A stretch of 64,000 nt of DNA from Acidimicrobiaceae bacterium (lineage in GTDB: Bacteria; Actinomycetota; Acidimicrobiia; Acidimicrobiales; RAAP-2): NCBI GenBank assembly GCA_027314705.1, contig DAHVAJ010000032.1, positions 1 through 64,000 on the forward strand, read 5' to 3'. The first letter of the stretch is position 1. Each line of letters begins with the position of its first letter. Positions 44,963 through 53,523 of this stretch are shown in pieces. The position numbers and the translations under genes are program-made. The notes under the pieces are model-generated. The model saw only the letters and a list, made by a program, of their open reading frames with translations. It did not search any database and was not told where the DNA came from.

Positions 44963-46497
44963 CAGGTGTCGGCGCCCGACGCCAACAGGACCGGGGTCCA
45001 CTCGTCCCGGAGCATCCGGCGAAGCACCTTCCCCGAGGGCAACCGGGGGATGGTGTCGACGACGACGACGTGACGCACCTGCTTGTACGTGGCCAGTGAT
45101 CCGGCCACCAGCTCCTGGATCTCGCCGGCCGCGGCGGGCCGTGCCGGGTCGAGCTGCACCGCGACGACCGGCACCTCGCCCGCCCGCTCGTCGACGAGCC
45201 CGAAGACGGCGCAGTCGAGCACCGACGGGTGGCTGCGCACGACCTCTTCGACCTCGGCCGGCGCCACCTGGAACCCGTTGACCTTGATCATCTCCTTGGA
45301 GCGATCGGTCAGGTGGACCCACCCCTCGGGCTCCAGCCAACCGACGTCGCCCGTCCGGTACCACCCCTCGGAAAAGGCGCCGACCGTCTCCTCCTCGGGG
45401 AGGTACCCGGCCATCACCGACGGGCTCCGGACCTGGATCTCGCCGATCCCGCCCGGGGGGAGCACCGTACCGGTGTCGAGATCGGCGACGCGCAGCGAGA
45501 CCCCCCCGGGGGGCAGGCCGGCCGAGTCGAGCCGCCAGGACCCCGGGTCGTCGACGGGGTTGCAGGTGATGACCGGCAGTTCGCTGGCCCCGTACGCGGG
45601 CAGCCACCGGACTCCCGTCCGCTCGGTGACCAGCCGGGCCACGCGTTCGCTGACCGGCGTGGCCGCCCAGATGATGTAGCGCAGCGACGAGAGGTCGTAC
45701 CGCTCGATGTCGGGGTGGTTGGCCATGGCCAGCGCGATCGGCGCCACGGCCATCTCGAGGGTCATCCGCTCGGACTCGATGCGGCCCAGCACCTCGTCGA
45801 GGTCGAACCGCGGATGCAGACGCACGCAGGCGCCGGCCGACGCCGCAGCCAGCAGGTTGAGCAGGCCGAGGATGTGGGAGGGCGGCGTGGCCACCTGGAA
45901 CCGGTCGTCCGGGCCGAGGCCCAGGGCGGCACACCAGTCCACCGTGGCGCAGCCCATCGACCGGTGCGTGTGGCGGACGGCCTTGGGCAGTCCGGTCGTA
46001 CCCGAGCTGAAGACCAGCACCGCCTCGTCCAGCCCGCTCGCCCCGGCGCCCGGCGTCCCGGCGCCCGGTGTCGCGTCGTCGGGGGCGCCCGCCGCTCCGA
46101 CCGCCCCGGGGTGGTCGAGGTCGGTGAGCCGGCCCCCGCCCATCAGGCCGGCCAGCAGCTCGACGGCGGGCCCGTCGGCCACGGCGTGGACGGGCCCGGT
46201 CAGCTCCAGGGCGTGCCGGGTCTCGACCGCCTTCCACGCCGGGCTGAGGAGCACGCCGGCCCCGCCGATCTTGGAGATGCCGTGGATCGCCACCACGAAC
46301 TCCGGTCGGTTCGACGTCATCAGGGCCACCCGGTCCCCGGAGCGGACGCCGCGGGCGAGGAGGTGCCGTCCGAAGGCGGTGCTGGCGTCGTCCAGGTCGC
46401 GGAAGGACCAGCGCTCGTCACCGGCCAGCACGGCGTCACGGTCACCGAACTGCGCCGCGGCCTGCTCCAGGGCGTGGTGCATCAGGGAGGCAGACAT
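44962..46497 (-). CDS. AMP-dependent acyl-CoA synthetase/ligase
   Basis: VFSSGTTGLPKAVRHTH, YRTGDVGWLEPEGWVHLTDRSKEMIKVNGFQVAP. Confidence 0.92.
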   Translation of the reverse strand: MSASLMHHALEQAAAQFGDRDAVLAGDERWSFRDLDDASTAFGRHLLARGVRSGDRVALMTSNRPEFVVAIHGISKIGGAGVLLSPAWKAVETRHALELTGPVHAVADGPAVELLAGLMGGGRLTDLDHPGAVGAAGAPDDATPGAGTPGAGASGLDEAVLVFSSGTTGLPKAVRHTHRSMGCATVDWCAALGLGPDDRFQVATPPSHILGLLNLLAAASAGACVRLHPRFDLDEVLGRIESERMTLEMAVAPIALAMANHPDIERYDLSSLRYIIWAATPVSERVARLVTERTGVRWLPAYGASELPVITCNPVDDPGSWRLDSAGLPPGGVSLRVADLDTGTVLPPGGIGEIQVRSPSVMAGYLPEEETVGAFSEGWYRTGDVGWLEPEGWVHLTDRSKEMIKVNGFQVAPAEVEEVVRSHPSVLDCAVFGLVDERAGEVPVVAVQLDPARPAAAGEIQELVAGSLATYKQVRHVVVVDTIPRLPSGKVLRRMLRDEWTPVLLASGADT

Positions 46498-46504
46498 CGG
46501 AAAT

Positions 46505-46552
46505 ATTCTTCTCTTTCATGAGATCGACGTCAACATCGGAGGGATGTATCGT
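46505..46552. promoter_or_regulatory. Compact divergent promoter: minus TTGACG-N17-AAGAAT (46533-46505), plus TATCGT (46547-46552); both predicted leaderless
   Basis: 63-bp intergenic region; -10 boxes 7-8 nt from start codons. Confidence 0.45.
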
Positions 46553-46560
46553 TCTCAGCG

Positions 46561-47751
46561 ATGGCTCCCGAGGTCTCCCGCCCCACCGCCACGACCTCGA
46601 CCGACCCCGACGTCCGGCGCGACATCGTCGACACCGTCCGTCGGTTCGTCGCCAACGAGGTCGCCCCGGTGGCGACCGCCCTCGAGCACGAAGACACCTA
46701 TCCAGCGGACATCGTCGCCCAGATGCGCGGGCTCGGCCTGTTCGGCGTGACCATCCCCGAGGAGTACGGCGGCCTCGGCCTGGACCTGCTCACCTACATC
46801 GGCGTCATCGAGGAACTGGCCTTCGGTTGGATGAGCCTGACCGGCGTCGTCAACACCCACACCATGGCTGCCACGCTGATCATGACGCACGGGAGCGACG
46901 ACCAGAAGCGGCGCTGGCTGCCGACCATGGCGACCGGCACGCGCCGCGGTGCGCTCTCCTTGTCGGAGCCCGACGCCGGCAGCGACACCCGAAACATCTC
47001 CTGCACCGCCGTGCGCGACGGGGACGAGTACGTCGTCAACGGCACCAAGGCGTGGGTCACCAACGGCGAGCGGGCCGGCATCGTCGCCCTGGCCGCCCGG
47101 ACCGAGGAGGGGATCTCCGCGTTCATTGTGGAGAAGGAGCCCGGTCCGCACTTCGAGGGCATCTCGACGGGCAAGCACGTGGGCAAGCTGGGCTACCGGG
47201 GCGTCGAGACCGTCGAGACCGTCGAGATGTCGTACACCGACCACCGGCTCCCGGCCGCCAACCTCATCGGCGAGGCCGGCCGCGGCCTGCCCCTGATCCT
47301 CGGTGTGCTCGAGGTCGGCCGCATCAACATCGCGGCACGGGCCGTCGGTGTGGCCCGGGCCGCCTTCGAGGCCGCCCTCGCCTACGCCCGGCAGCGGGAG
47401 ACGTTCGGCCGGCCGATCGGCGAGCACCAGGCCATCCAACTCAAGCTCGCCGACATGGCCACCCACCTCGAAGCGGCCCGCCTCCTCACCAGGAACGCCG
47501 CCGAGCGAAAGGCCGCCGGGCTCCGCTGCGACGTCGAGGCCGGCATGGCCAAGCTCTTCGCCAGCGAGACGGCGCTCGAGCTGGCCACCGAGTCGATGCG
47601 GATCCACGGAGGCATCGGCTACACGGTCGACCTTCCCGTCGAGCGCTACTACCGGGACGCGCCGTTGATGGTGATCGGCGAGGGTACGAACGAGATCCAG
47701 CGCCTGGTCATCGCCCGGGGCCTCCTGGCCCGGGGCCGGGACACCGACTGA
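46561..47751 (+). CDS. Acyl-CoA dehydrogenase (stand-alone type)
   Basis: [33 protein letters not shown] with catalytic-type EGT motif. Confidence 0.92.
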   Translation: MAPEVSRPTATTSTDPDVRRDIVDTVRRFVANEVAPVATALEHEDTYPADIVAQMRGLGLFGVTIPEEYGGLGLDLLTYIGVIEELAFGWMSLTGVVNTHTMAATLIMTHGSDDQKRRWLPTMATGTRRGALSLSEPDAGSDTRNISCTAVRDGDEYVVNGTKAWVTNGERAGIVALAARTEEGISAFIVEKEPGPHFEGISTGKHVGKLGYRGVETVETVEMSYTDHRLPAANLIGEAGRGLPLILGVLEVGRINIAARAVGVARAAFEAALAYARQRETFGRPIGEHQAIQLKLADMATHLEAARLLTRNAAERKAAGLRCDVEAGMAKLFASETALELATESMRIHGGIGYTVDLPVERYYRDAPLMVIGEGTNEIQRLVIARGLLARGRDTD

Positions 47752-47796
47752 CCGGTCGGACGATGGTGCCGCCCGCGGGCGGGCCACCGGTCAGTC
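47746..47796. terminator. Putative bidirectional terminator: 11-bp arms GACTGACCGGT/ACCGGTCAGTC enclosing 14-bp palindrome CCGCCCGCGGGCGG
   Basis: Spans stop codons of convergent genes; no U-tract. Confidence 0.5.
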
Positions 47797-48984
47797 CCGG
47801 GAGCGGCGGTGGCGTTCGGCCAGCGCGGCGAGGACCTCGTCGGTGTCCTCCCCCAGGTCGGGCACGCTCACCGAACGCCGCCGGGCCACTCCCGAGAAGG
47901 TCACCGGCCCGTTCACCGACCGCACGGCACCGCCGTCCACCTCGACGAAGCCGTCGTTGGCCAGGAGCTGCGGATCCTCGACGGCCTCCGCCGGCGTCTG
48001 GGCCGGCGCCCACCAGACGCCTTCGTGGTCGAAACGCGCCGCCCACTCGGCGAGCGGCCGCTCGCCGATGATCCCGTCGAGGAGGGCGATGAACTCGGTC
48101 CGGTTCCGACGGATGGCCGACGCGCTGGAGAAGCGCTCGTCCTCCATGAGGTCGGCCCGGCCGAGGGCCCGGGCCACGGCACCGATGTGCCGGTCGGCCT
48201 CGAGGCCGGTCAGGAAGAACCACCGCCCGTCGGCGGCCCGGTAGGCGTTCATCAGGGGCGACTGGTTGTGGTGGCGGGACTCGGCCGGGGACACCTTGCC
48301 GAACAGCATCTGGAGCCCCAGGTCCCAGCCGAGCACGTAGGCACCGGTGCGCAGGAGCGAGACCTCGACCACCCGGCCCACCCCGGTCTGACGCTGCTCG
48401 AGCACCGCGGCGAGGATCCCCGACAGTGCGGCCAGGCCGGTGATGTGGTCGCCGATGCCGCCTCGGGCGTTCAACGGGTTCCCGTCCTCGTCGGCCATCT
48501 GGCGCGACAGCCCCGATCGGGCCCAGAACGCGCCGATGTCGTAGGTCGGGCGGTTCCGGTCCTCGCCGCAGAGGCCGTAGCCGCTGATGCTGCAGTACAC
48601 GAGGCGCGGGTGCCGGGCGACCGTCGCCTCGGCCTCGAGGTCGAGCTTGTCGAGGGCGTCGGGCCGGAGGTTGCTCACGAACACGTCCGCCGTGTCGAGG
48701 AGCTCCTCGAGGTGCTGGCGCCCGGCCGGATCGCGAAGGTCGAGGACGATGCTCCGCTTGCCCCGGTTGTCGAGTGCGAACGCCGGATTGGGGAGCTCGC
48801 TCCCGATGCCGAGCGATCCGAACACGTTGCGCATCGGATCGCCCGACGGAGACTCGACCTTGATGACCTCGGCGCCCCAGTCGGCGAGCAGGGCCGCGGC
48901 CGAAGGGGCGGCCACCCACACCCCGAGCTCGACGACCCGCAGGCCGGCCAGTGCGGACAGCCCGTGAGGGCCGGGACCGCTCAT
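47791..48984 (-). CDS. Family III CoA-transferase (CaiB/BaiF)
   Basis: GLRVVELGVWVAAPSAAALLADWGAEVIKVESPSGDPMR, DNRGKRSIVLDLRD. Confidence 0.92.
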   Translation of the reverse strand: MSGPGPHGLSALAGLRVVELGVWVAAPSAAALLADWGAEVIKVESPSGDPMRNVFGSLGIGSELPNPAFALDNRGKRSIVLDLRDPAGRQHLEELLDTADVFVSNLRPDALDKLDLEAEATVARHPRLVYCSISGYGLCGEDRNRPTYDIGAFWARSGLSRQMADEDGNPLNARGGIGDHITGLAALSGILAAVLEQRQTGVGRVVEVSLLRTGAYVLGWDLGLQMLFGKVSPAESRHHNQSPLMNAYRAADGRWFFLTGLEADRHIGAVARALGRADLMEDERFSSASAIRRNRTEFIALLDGIIGERPLAEWAARFDHEGVWWAPAQTPAEAVEDPQLLANDGFVEVDGGAVRSVNGPVTFSGVARRRSVSVPDLGEDTDEVLAALAERHRRSRD

Positions 48985-50588
48985 GCGGGGGACCCGGGGC
49001 GGCCCGGGACCGCGCGCCGGCGGAGGGCGTCCTTCATCACCTTGCCGGTCGCGTTGCGTGGCAGGTCGTCGACGAACGCCACTTCCCTGGGGACCTTGTA
49101 GTTGGCCATCTGCTCGCGGCACCACCCGATGACGTCAGCGTCGGTCACCTCGACACCGGGCCGCACGACGACGAAGGCCATGCCCACCTCGCCGAGGCGC
49201 CCGTCCGGGACGCCGATCACCGCCGCCTGGGTGATGTCGGGATGTCGCAGAAGGCCGTTCTCGATCTCCGCGGGGTAGGCGTTGAAGCCCCCCACGATGA
49301 ACATGTCCTTGGACCGACCGACGATGCGCAGGCGGCCGGCAGGATCGAGGATCCCCAGATCACCGGTGCACAACCAGCCGTCGGCCGAACGGGCCCGGGC
49401 GGTCGCCTCCGGGTCGTCGAGGTAGTGGGACATGATGCTGTCCCCGCGCAGGAGGACCTCCCCGGGCTCCCCGGCGGGGACGTCGCGACCCTCGCCGTCG
49501 ACGATCCGCAGCTCGAATCCCGGGCGGGGCTGCCCGACCGTGGTGGCGATGGTCTCGACCTCGTCGCCGGGCGAGGTGGCCGTCGCCGTCCCGCCCTCGG
49601 TGAGCCCGTAGCCGGCGATGAGGACCGAGAACGGGAGCTCGGCGTCGATCCGGCGGATCAGCTCGACCGGGATGTCGGCGGCACCCGTGACGGCCACTCG
49701 GAGGGACGACAGGTCGTGGCGGTCACGGTCCGGATGGTCGAGGATGCCCTGGTACAAGGTGGGCGCCCCCGGCAGCACGGTCACCCGCTCGTCGGCCACC
49801 CTGGCCAGCACCCGGTCGACATCGAAGACCGGCTCGGGGAGCATGGCGGCGCCGGCGCCGACCGCGGCCAGGATGCCGGCCTTCAGCCCGAACATATGGA
49901 AGTACGGATTGACCATCAGGTAGCGGTCGTCGGCCCCGAGGCCCGTCATGGCCACCCAGTCGGCGGCCACGTGCGTGGTGCCGCCGTGGGTCTGGACCAC
50001 GCCCTTGGGGACCCCGGTGGTCCCCGAGGTGAACAGGATGTCGCACGGGTCGTCGGGTGTGACGGCGGCGGAGCGCCGCTCGACCTCGGCCAGCCCGGCA
50101 CCGGTGGCGCGGGCCGTGAATTCCGCCCACGCATGGGTCCCGACCGCCGCCGGCCCCCGGGCGACCACGACGGTGGCGAGGTCCGGGAGGTCGGTGCCGG
50201 TCCCCGCGAGCATGGCCAGGTAGTCGGTGTCGAGGAAGTCGGTGACGGTCACCAGGACCTTTGCCCGGCACCGCTGCAGGATGTCGGCGGCCTCGGCCCC
50301 CTTGAACCGGGTGTTCACCGGGACGAGCACGGCGCCGGCCTGGAGCAGGCCCAGAGCGGCCACGATCCACTCGGAGCAGTTGAACGCCCAGACGGCGACC
50401 CGGTCGCCCGGCGCGACGTCCGAGGCGACGAGCGCGGCCCCGAAGCGCCGGGAACGGTCGGCCAGCTCCCGGTAGGTCAGCCGGGTCCCGTCCTCCACCA
50501 CTGCAGGCCGGTCACCGAACCGCCCGACGGTGGCGGCGACGGTCCCCGGTACGGTGGCCCGCCCGCCGGAGCGAGCGGTGCCGGTCAC
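48981..50588 (-). CDS. AMP-dependent acyl-CoA synthetase/ligase
   Basis: LFTSGTTGVPKGVVQTHGG, GRSKDMFIVGGFNAYPAEIE, PRNATGKVMK; start at GTG 50588. Confidence 0.92.
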   Translation of the reverse strand: MTGTARSGGRATVPGTVAATVGRFGDRPAVVEDGTRLTYRELADRSRRFGAALVASDVAPGDRVAVWAFNCSEWIVAALGLLQAGAVLVPVNTRFKGAEAADILQRCRAKVLVTVTDFLDTDYLAMLAGTGTDLPDLATVVVARGPAAVGTHAWAEFTARATGAGLAEVERRSAAVTPDDPCDILFTSGTTGVPKGVVQTHGGTTHVAADWVAMTGLGADDRYLMVNPYFHMFGLKAGILAAVGAGAAMLPEPVFDVDRVLARVADERVTVLPGAPTLYQGILDHPDRDRHDLSSLRVAVTGAADIPVELIRRIDAELPFSVLIAGYGLTEGGTATATSPGDEVETIATTVGQPRPGFELRIVDGEGRDVPAGEPGEVLLRGDSIMSHYLDDPEATARARSADGWLCTGDLGILDPAGRLRIVGRSKDMFIVGGFNAYPAEIENGLLRHPDITQAAVIGVPDGRLGEVGMAFVVVRPGVEVTDADVIGWCREQMANYKVPREVAFVDDLPRNATGKVMKDALRRRAVPGRPGSPA

Positions 50589-51787
50589 CGCGTGGCGGCC
50601 ACGGTGTCGTCGATGTTCATCAGGCGGGCCAGATTGCCCCCCATGATCTTCCGCACCGTCTCGCCGGGAAGGCCGTCGAGCTCCTTCACGTAGCTCACCG
50701 GGTCGGCCAGGCCCTCGGGGTGGGGATAGTCGGACCCGAACAGGACGTGATCGGGTCCGATCAGGTCGGCCAGCTCGCCGAGGTCCTCCTCCCAGAACGG
50801 GCTGATGAAGATGTTGCGCTTGACGACGTCGACCGGATCCTCGAGGAAGTCCTGCGGCATCTTCTTGTAGACGTCGGCCAGGTTCTTCAACAGGGGCTCG
50901 ACCCAGCTGCTGCCGTTCTCCACCACGGCGACCTTGAGCGTCGGGAAGCGGGACAGCGCACCGTGGCACACGAGGGCGGACACCGCGTCCTCCACCGGCC
51001 GCCAGGCCGAGAGCATGCGGAACGCCTGCGGCTGGAACGGCAGCATCTCGCTGTCGCTGCCCAACCAGTCGTTGGTGTACCGCTCGTAGCCGCTGTCCGA
51101 CGAGTGCATGGCCACCAGGACGTCGTGCTCGACGACCTTCTCCCAGAAGGGATCGAACTCGGGGAGGCCGAACGAGCGCGACCCGCGGTAGCCCGGCACC
51201 GGGGCGGGCCGGATGAGCACCGCCTTGGCGCCTCGCTCGAGCACCCATTCGAGCTCCTCGATGGCCTTGCCGACGATGGGCAGGCTGATCACCGGCGTGG
51301 TGAAGATCCGGCCCTCGTAGTCGAATTTCCACGTCTCGTAGAGCCACTCGTTCAGGGCGTGGACGACCACGTGGATGAGCGCCGGGTCGTCCCGCAGCCG
51401 CTCCTCCACCAGACTGGCCAGGGTGGGGAACATGAGGGTCCGGTCGAGTCCCTGCTCATCCATCAGCTCGAGACGTGCCGCGGGCTCCCGGAACGCCGGG
51501 ATGGAACGCATCGGCTCGCCGAAGATCTCCCGCCGGCTCTTGCCCTCGGGATTGCCCACCCGGAAGTACTCCTCCTGGGCCCCCGGGCGGGCCACGACCT
51601 CGAAGGTGGGGTTCGGGATGTACTCGCTGATCTGGCCGCGCACCACGATCTTGGTCCGGCCCCGGACCTCGACGTAGTCGATCACCCGACGGGCGTCGTC
51701 GGGGAGGAACTTGGTCAGTGAGTCACGGGTTTCGTACAGGTGGTTGTCCGCATCGAAGACCGGGACGTCGAGCACTCCCGTGGTCAT
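50585..51787 (-). CDS. Amidohydrolase family 2 (COG2159)
   Basis: FDADNHLYET, AMHSSDSGY, FGSDYPHPEGLADP; paralogue of 7725-8915. Confidence 0.9.
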   Translation of the reverse strand: MTTGVLDVPVFDADNHLYETRDSLTKFLPDDARRVIDYVEVRGRTKIVVRGQISEYIPNPTFEVVARPGAQEEYFRVGNPEGKSRREIFGEPMRSIPAFREPAARLELMDEQGLDRTLMFPTLASLVEERLRDDPALIHVVVHALNEWLYETWKFDYEGRIFTTPVISLPIVGKAIEELEWVLERGAKAVLIRPAPVPGYRGSRSFGLPEFDPFWEKVVEHDVLVAMHSSDSGYERYTNDWLGSDSEMLPFQPQAFRMLSAWRPVEDAVSALVCHGALSRFPTLKVAVVENGSSWVEPLLKNLADVYKKMPQDFLEDPVDVVKRNIFISPFWEEDLGELADLIGPDHVLFGSDYPHPEGLADPVSYVKELDGLPGETVRKIMGGNLARLMNIDDTVAATR

Positions 51788-51998
51788 GGTGTCCTCCCCC
51801 GTTCAGCGGTGAGAATGTCCTTGCTCCGAACAGAGAGTACCGTTTCTCAGCGGAGTCCGCCACCGCCCCGGGACCGTGGTCGAGAACGGGCCGGACCGGG
51901 ACTGGCGGCCCCGTCCGGCATATGAGAACCTTCTTCTTGGCCGAGTGCAACGCTCGTCGCACCAGCCGCGAGCAGGTGGTCCGAGATCAGGGGGTCGC

Positions 51999-53450
51999 GT
52001 GGCAGAGGGAGGACGGCTGTTCGTCGGTGGCACCTGGGCCACGCCCAGCACCGAGGACGTGATCGACGTGGTCTCGCCGCACTCGGAGGAGGTCATCGCC
52101 ACGGTGGCGGCGGCCGGGCCCGACGACGTCGACCGGGCCGTGGCGGCCGCACGGGCCGCCTACGACGAGGGGCCGTGGCCGCGGCTCGATCCCAAGGAGC
52201 GGATCGACGCCGTGCGCCGGCTCGCCGACCTCTACGGGGCCCGACGTCGCCAGATGGCCGAGCTGATCACCGCCGAGATGGGCGCCCCGATCTCCTTCTC
52301 GAGATTCGCCCAGGCGACGCTCCCGATGATGGTGATGAACGGGGTCGCCGACCTCGGGGACGCCGTCGCCTGGGAAGAGCGGCGGCCGGGCCAGTACGGG
52401 GCGGACGTCATCGTCCGCCGCGAGCCCGTCGGCGTCGTCGGGGCCGTCGTCCCGTGGAACATGCCGCAGTTCCTCATCGCCGGGAAGCTCGCCCCCGCCC
52501 TGGTGGCCGGCTGCCCGGTCATCGTCAAACCGGCGCCCGAGACGCCGCTCGACGCGCTCCTCCTGGCGGAGCTGGTCGAGGAGCTCGGACTCCCGCCCGG
52601 GGTGGTCAGCGTCCTGCCCGGCGGCCGCGCCGTCGGCGAGCTCCTGGTCGGCCATCCCGGCGTCGACAAGGTCTCGTTCACCGGGTCGACCGCCGTGGGA
52701 CGGCAGGTGGCCGCGGCCTGCGGGGCGTCGCTCAAGCGGGTGAGCCTCGAGCTCGGCGGCAAGTCCGCCGCCATCGTGCTCGACGATGCCGACCCGGAGT
52801 TCGTGGCGGCGGGTGTCCGCGTGGCCGGCCTCATGAACAGCGGCCAGGCCTGTGTCGCCCAGACCCGGGTCCTCGTCCCCTCGTCCCGCTACGACGAGTT
52901 CGTCGACGCCTTGGCCGCCATGGTCGCGTCGGTACCGGTCGGGGACCCGAGCGACCAGGTGACGGAGGTCGGCCCGATGGTGTCCCGTCGACAGCAGGAA
53001 CGGGTCCGGGGCTACATCGAGTCGGGCCTGCAGGAGGGCGCTCGCCTCGCCGTCGGCGGGGCCGACCTCCCCGGGGGCGTCGACCGGGGGTGGTACGTCC
53101 GCCCGACCCTCTTCGTCGGCGTCGACAACGGGATGCGGATCGCCCGTGAGGAGATCTTCGGACCGGTGCTGTCGGTCCTCGCCTATGCCGGCGACGACGA
53201 GGCCGTCCGGATCGCGAACGACTCCGACTACGGCCTCTCGGGGTCGGTGTGGACGGCAGACGCCGAGCGCGGCCTCGACGTGGCCCGCAGGGTCCGCACC
53301 GGCACCTTCGGCGTCAACCAGCCCTACAGCATGGACCCGGCGGCGCCGTTCGGGGGGAGGAAGGCGAGTGGCATCGGCCGGGAGCTCGGCAGCGAGGGAC
53401 TCCACAGCTACCTCGAGCTCAAGGCCATCTCCGTGGCCCCGGCCCCGTGA
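51999..53450 (+). CDS. Aldehyde dehydrogenase
   Basis: LELGGKSAAIVLDDADPEF, NSGQACVAQTRVLVP, EEIFGPVLSVLAY. Confidence 0.92.
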   Translation: MAEGGRLFVGGTWATPSTEDVIDVVSPHSEEVIATVAAAGPDDVDRAVAAARAAYDEGPWPRLDPKERIDAVRRLADLYGARRRQMAELITAEMGAPISFSRFAQATLPMMVMNGVADLGDAVAWEERRPGQYGADVIVRREPVGVVGAVVPWNMPQFLIAGKLAPALVAGCPVIVKPAPETPLDALLLAELVEELGLPPGVVSVLPGGRAVGELLVGHPGVDKVSFTGSTAVGRQVAAACGASLKRVSLELGGKSAAIVLDDADPEFVAAGVRVAGLMNSGQACVAQTRVLVPSSRYDEFVDALAAMVASVPVGDPSDQVTEVGPMVSRRQQERVRGYIESGLQEGARLAVGGADLPGGVDRGWYVRPTLFVGVDNGMRIAREEIFGPVLSVLAYAGDDEAVRIANDSDYGLSGSVWTADAERGLDVARRVRTGTFGVNQPYSMDPAAPFGGRKASGIGRELGSEGLHSYLELKAISVAPAP

Positions 53451-53523
53451 GACGGTACGGGCCACGCGCCCGGCACCTCCCCGCCGTGCACTGCCGTTCC
53501 GACGTCGACCAAGGGGGACCCCC

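Noticed and set aside
45960-46090. ATPGAGTPGAGASG low-complexity repeat in acyl-CoA ligase as a functional repeat
   Set aside because: Short linker-like insert in one CDS; no evidence beyond GC-rich slippage
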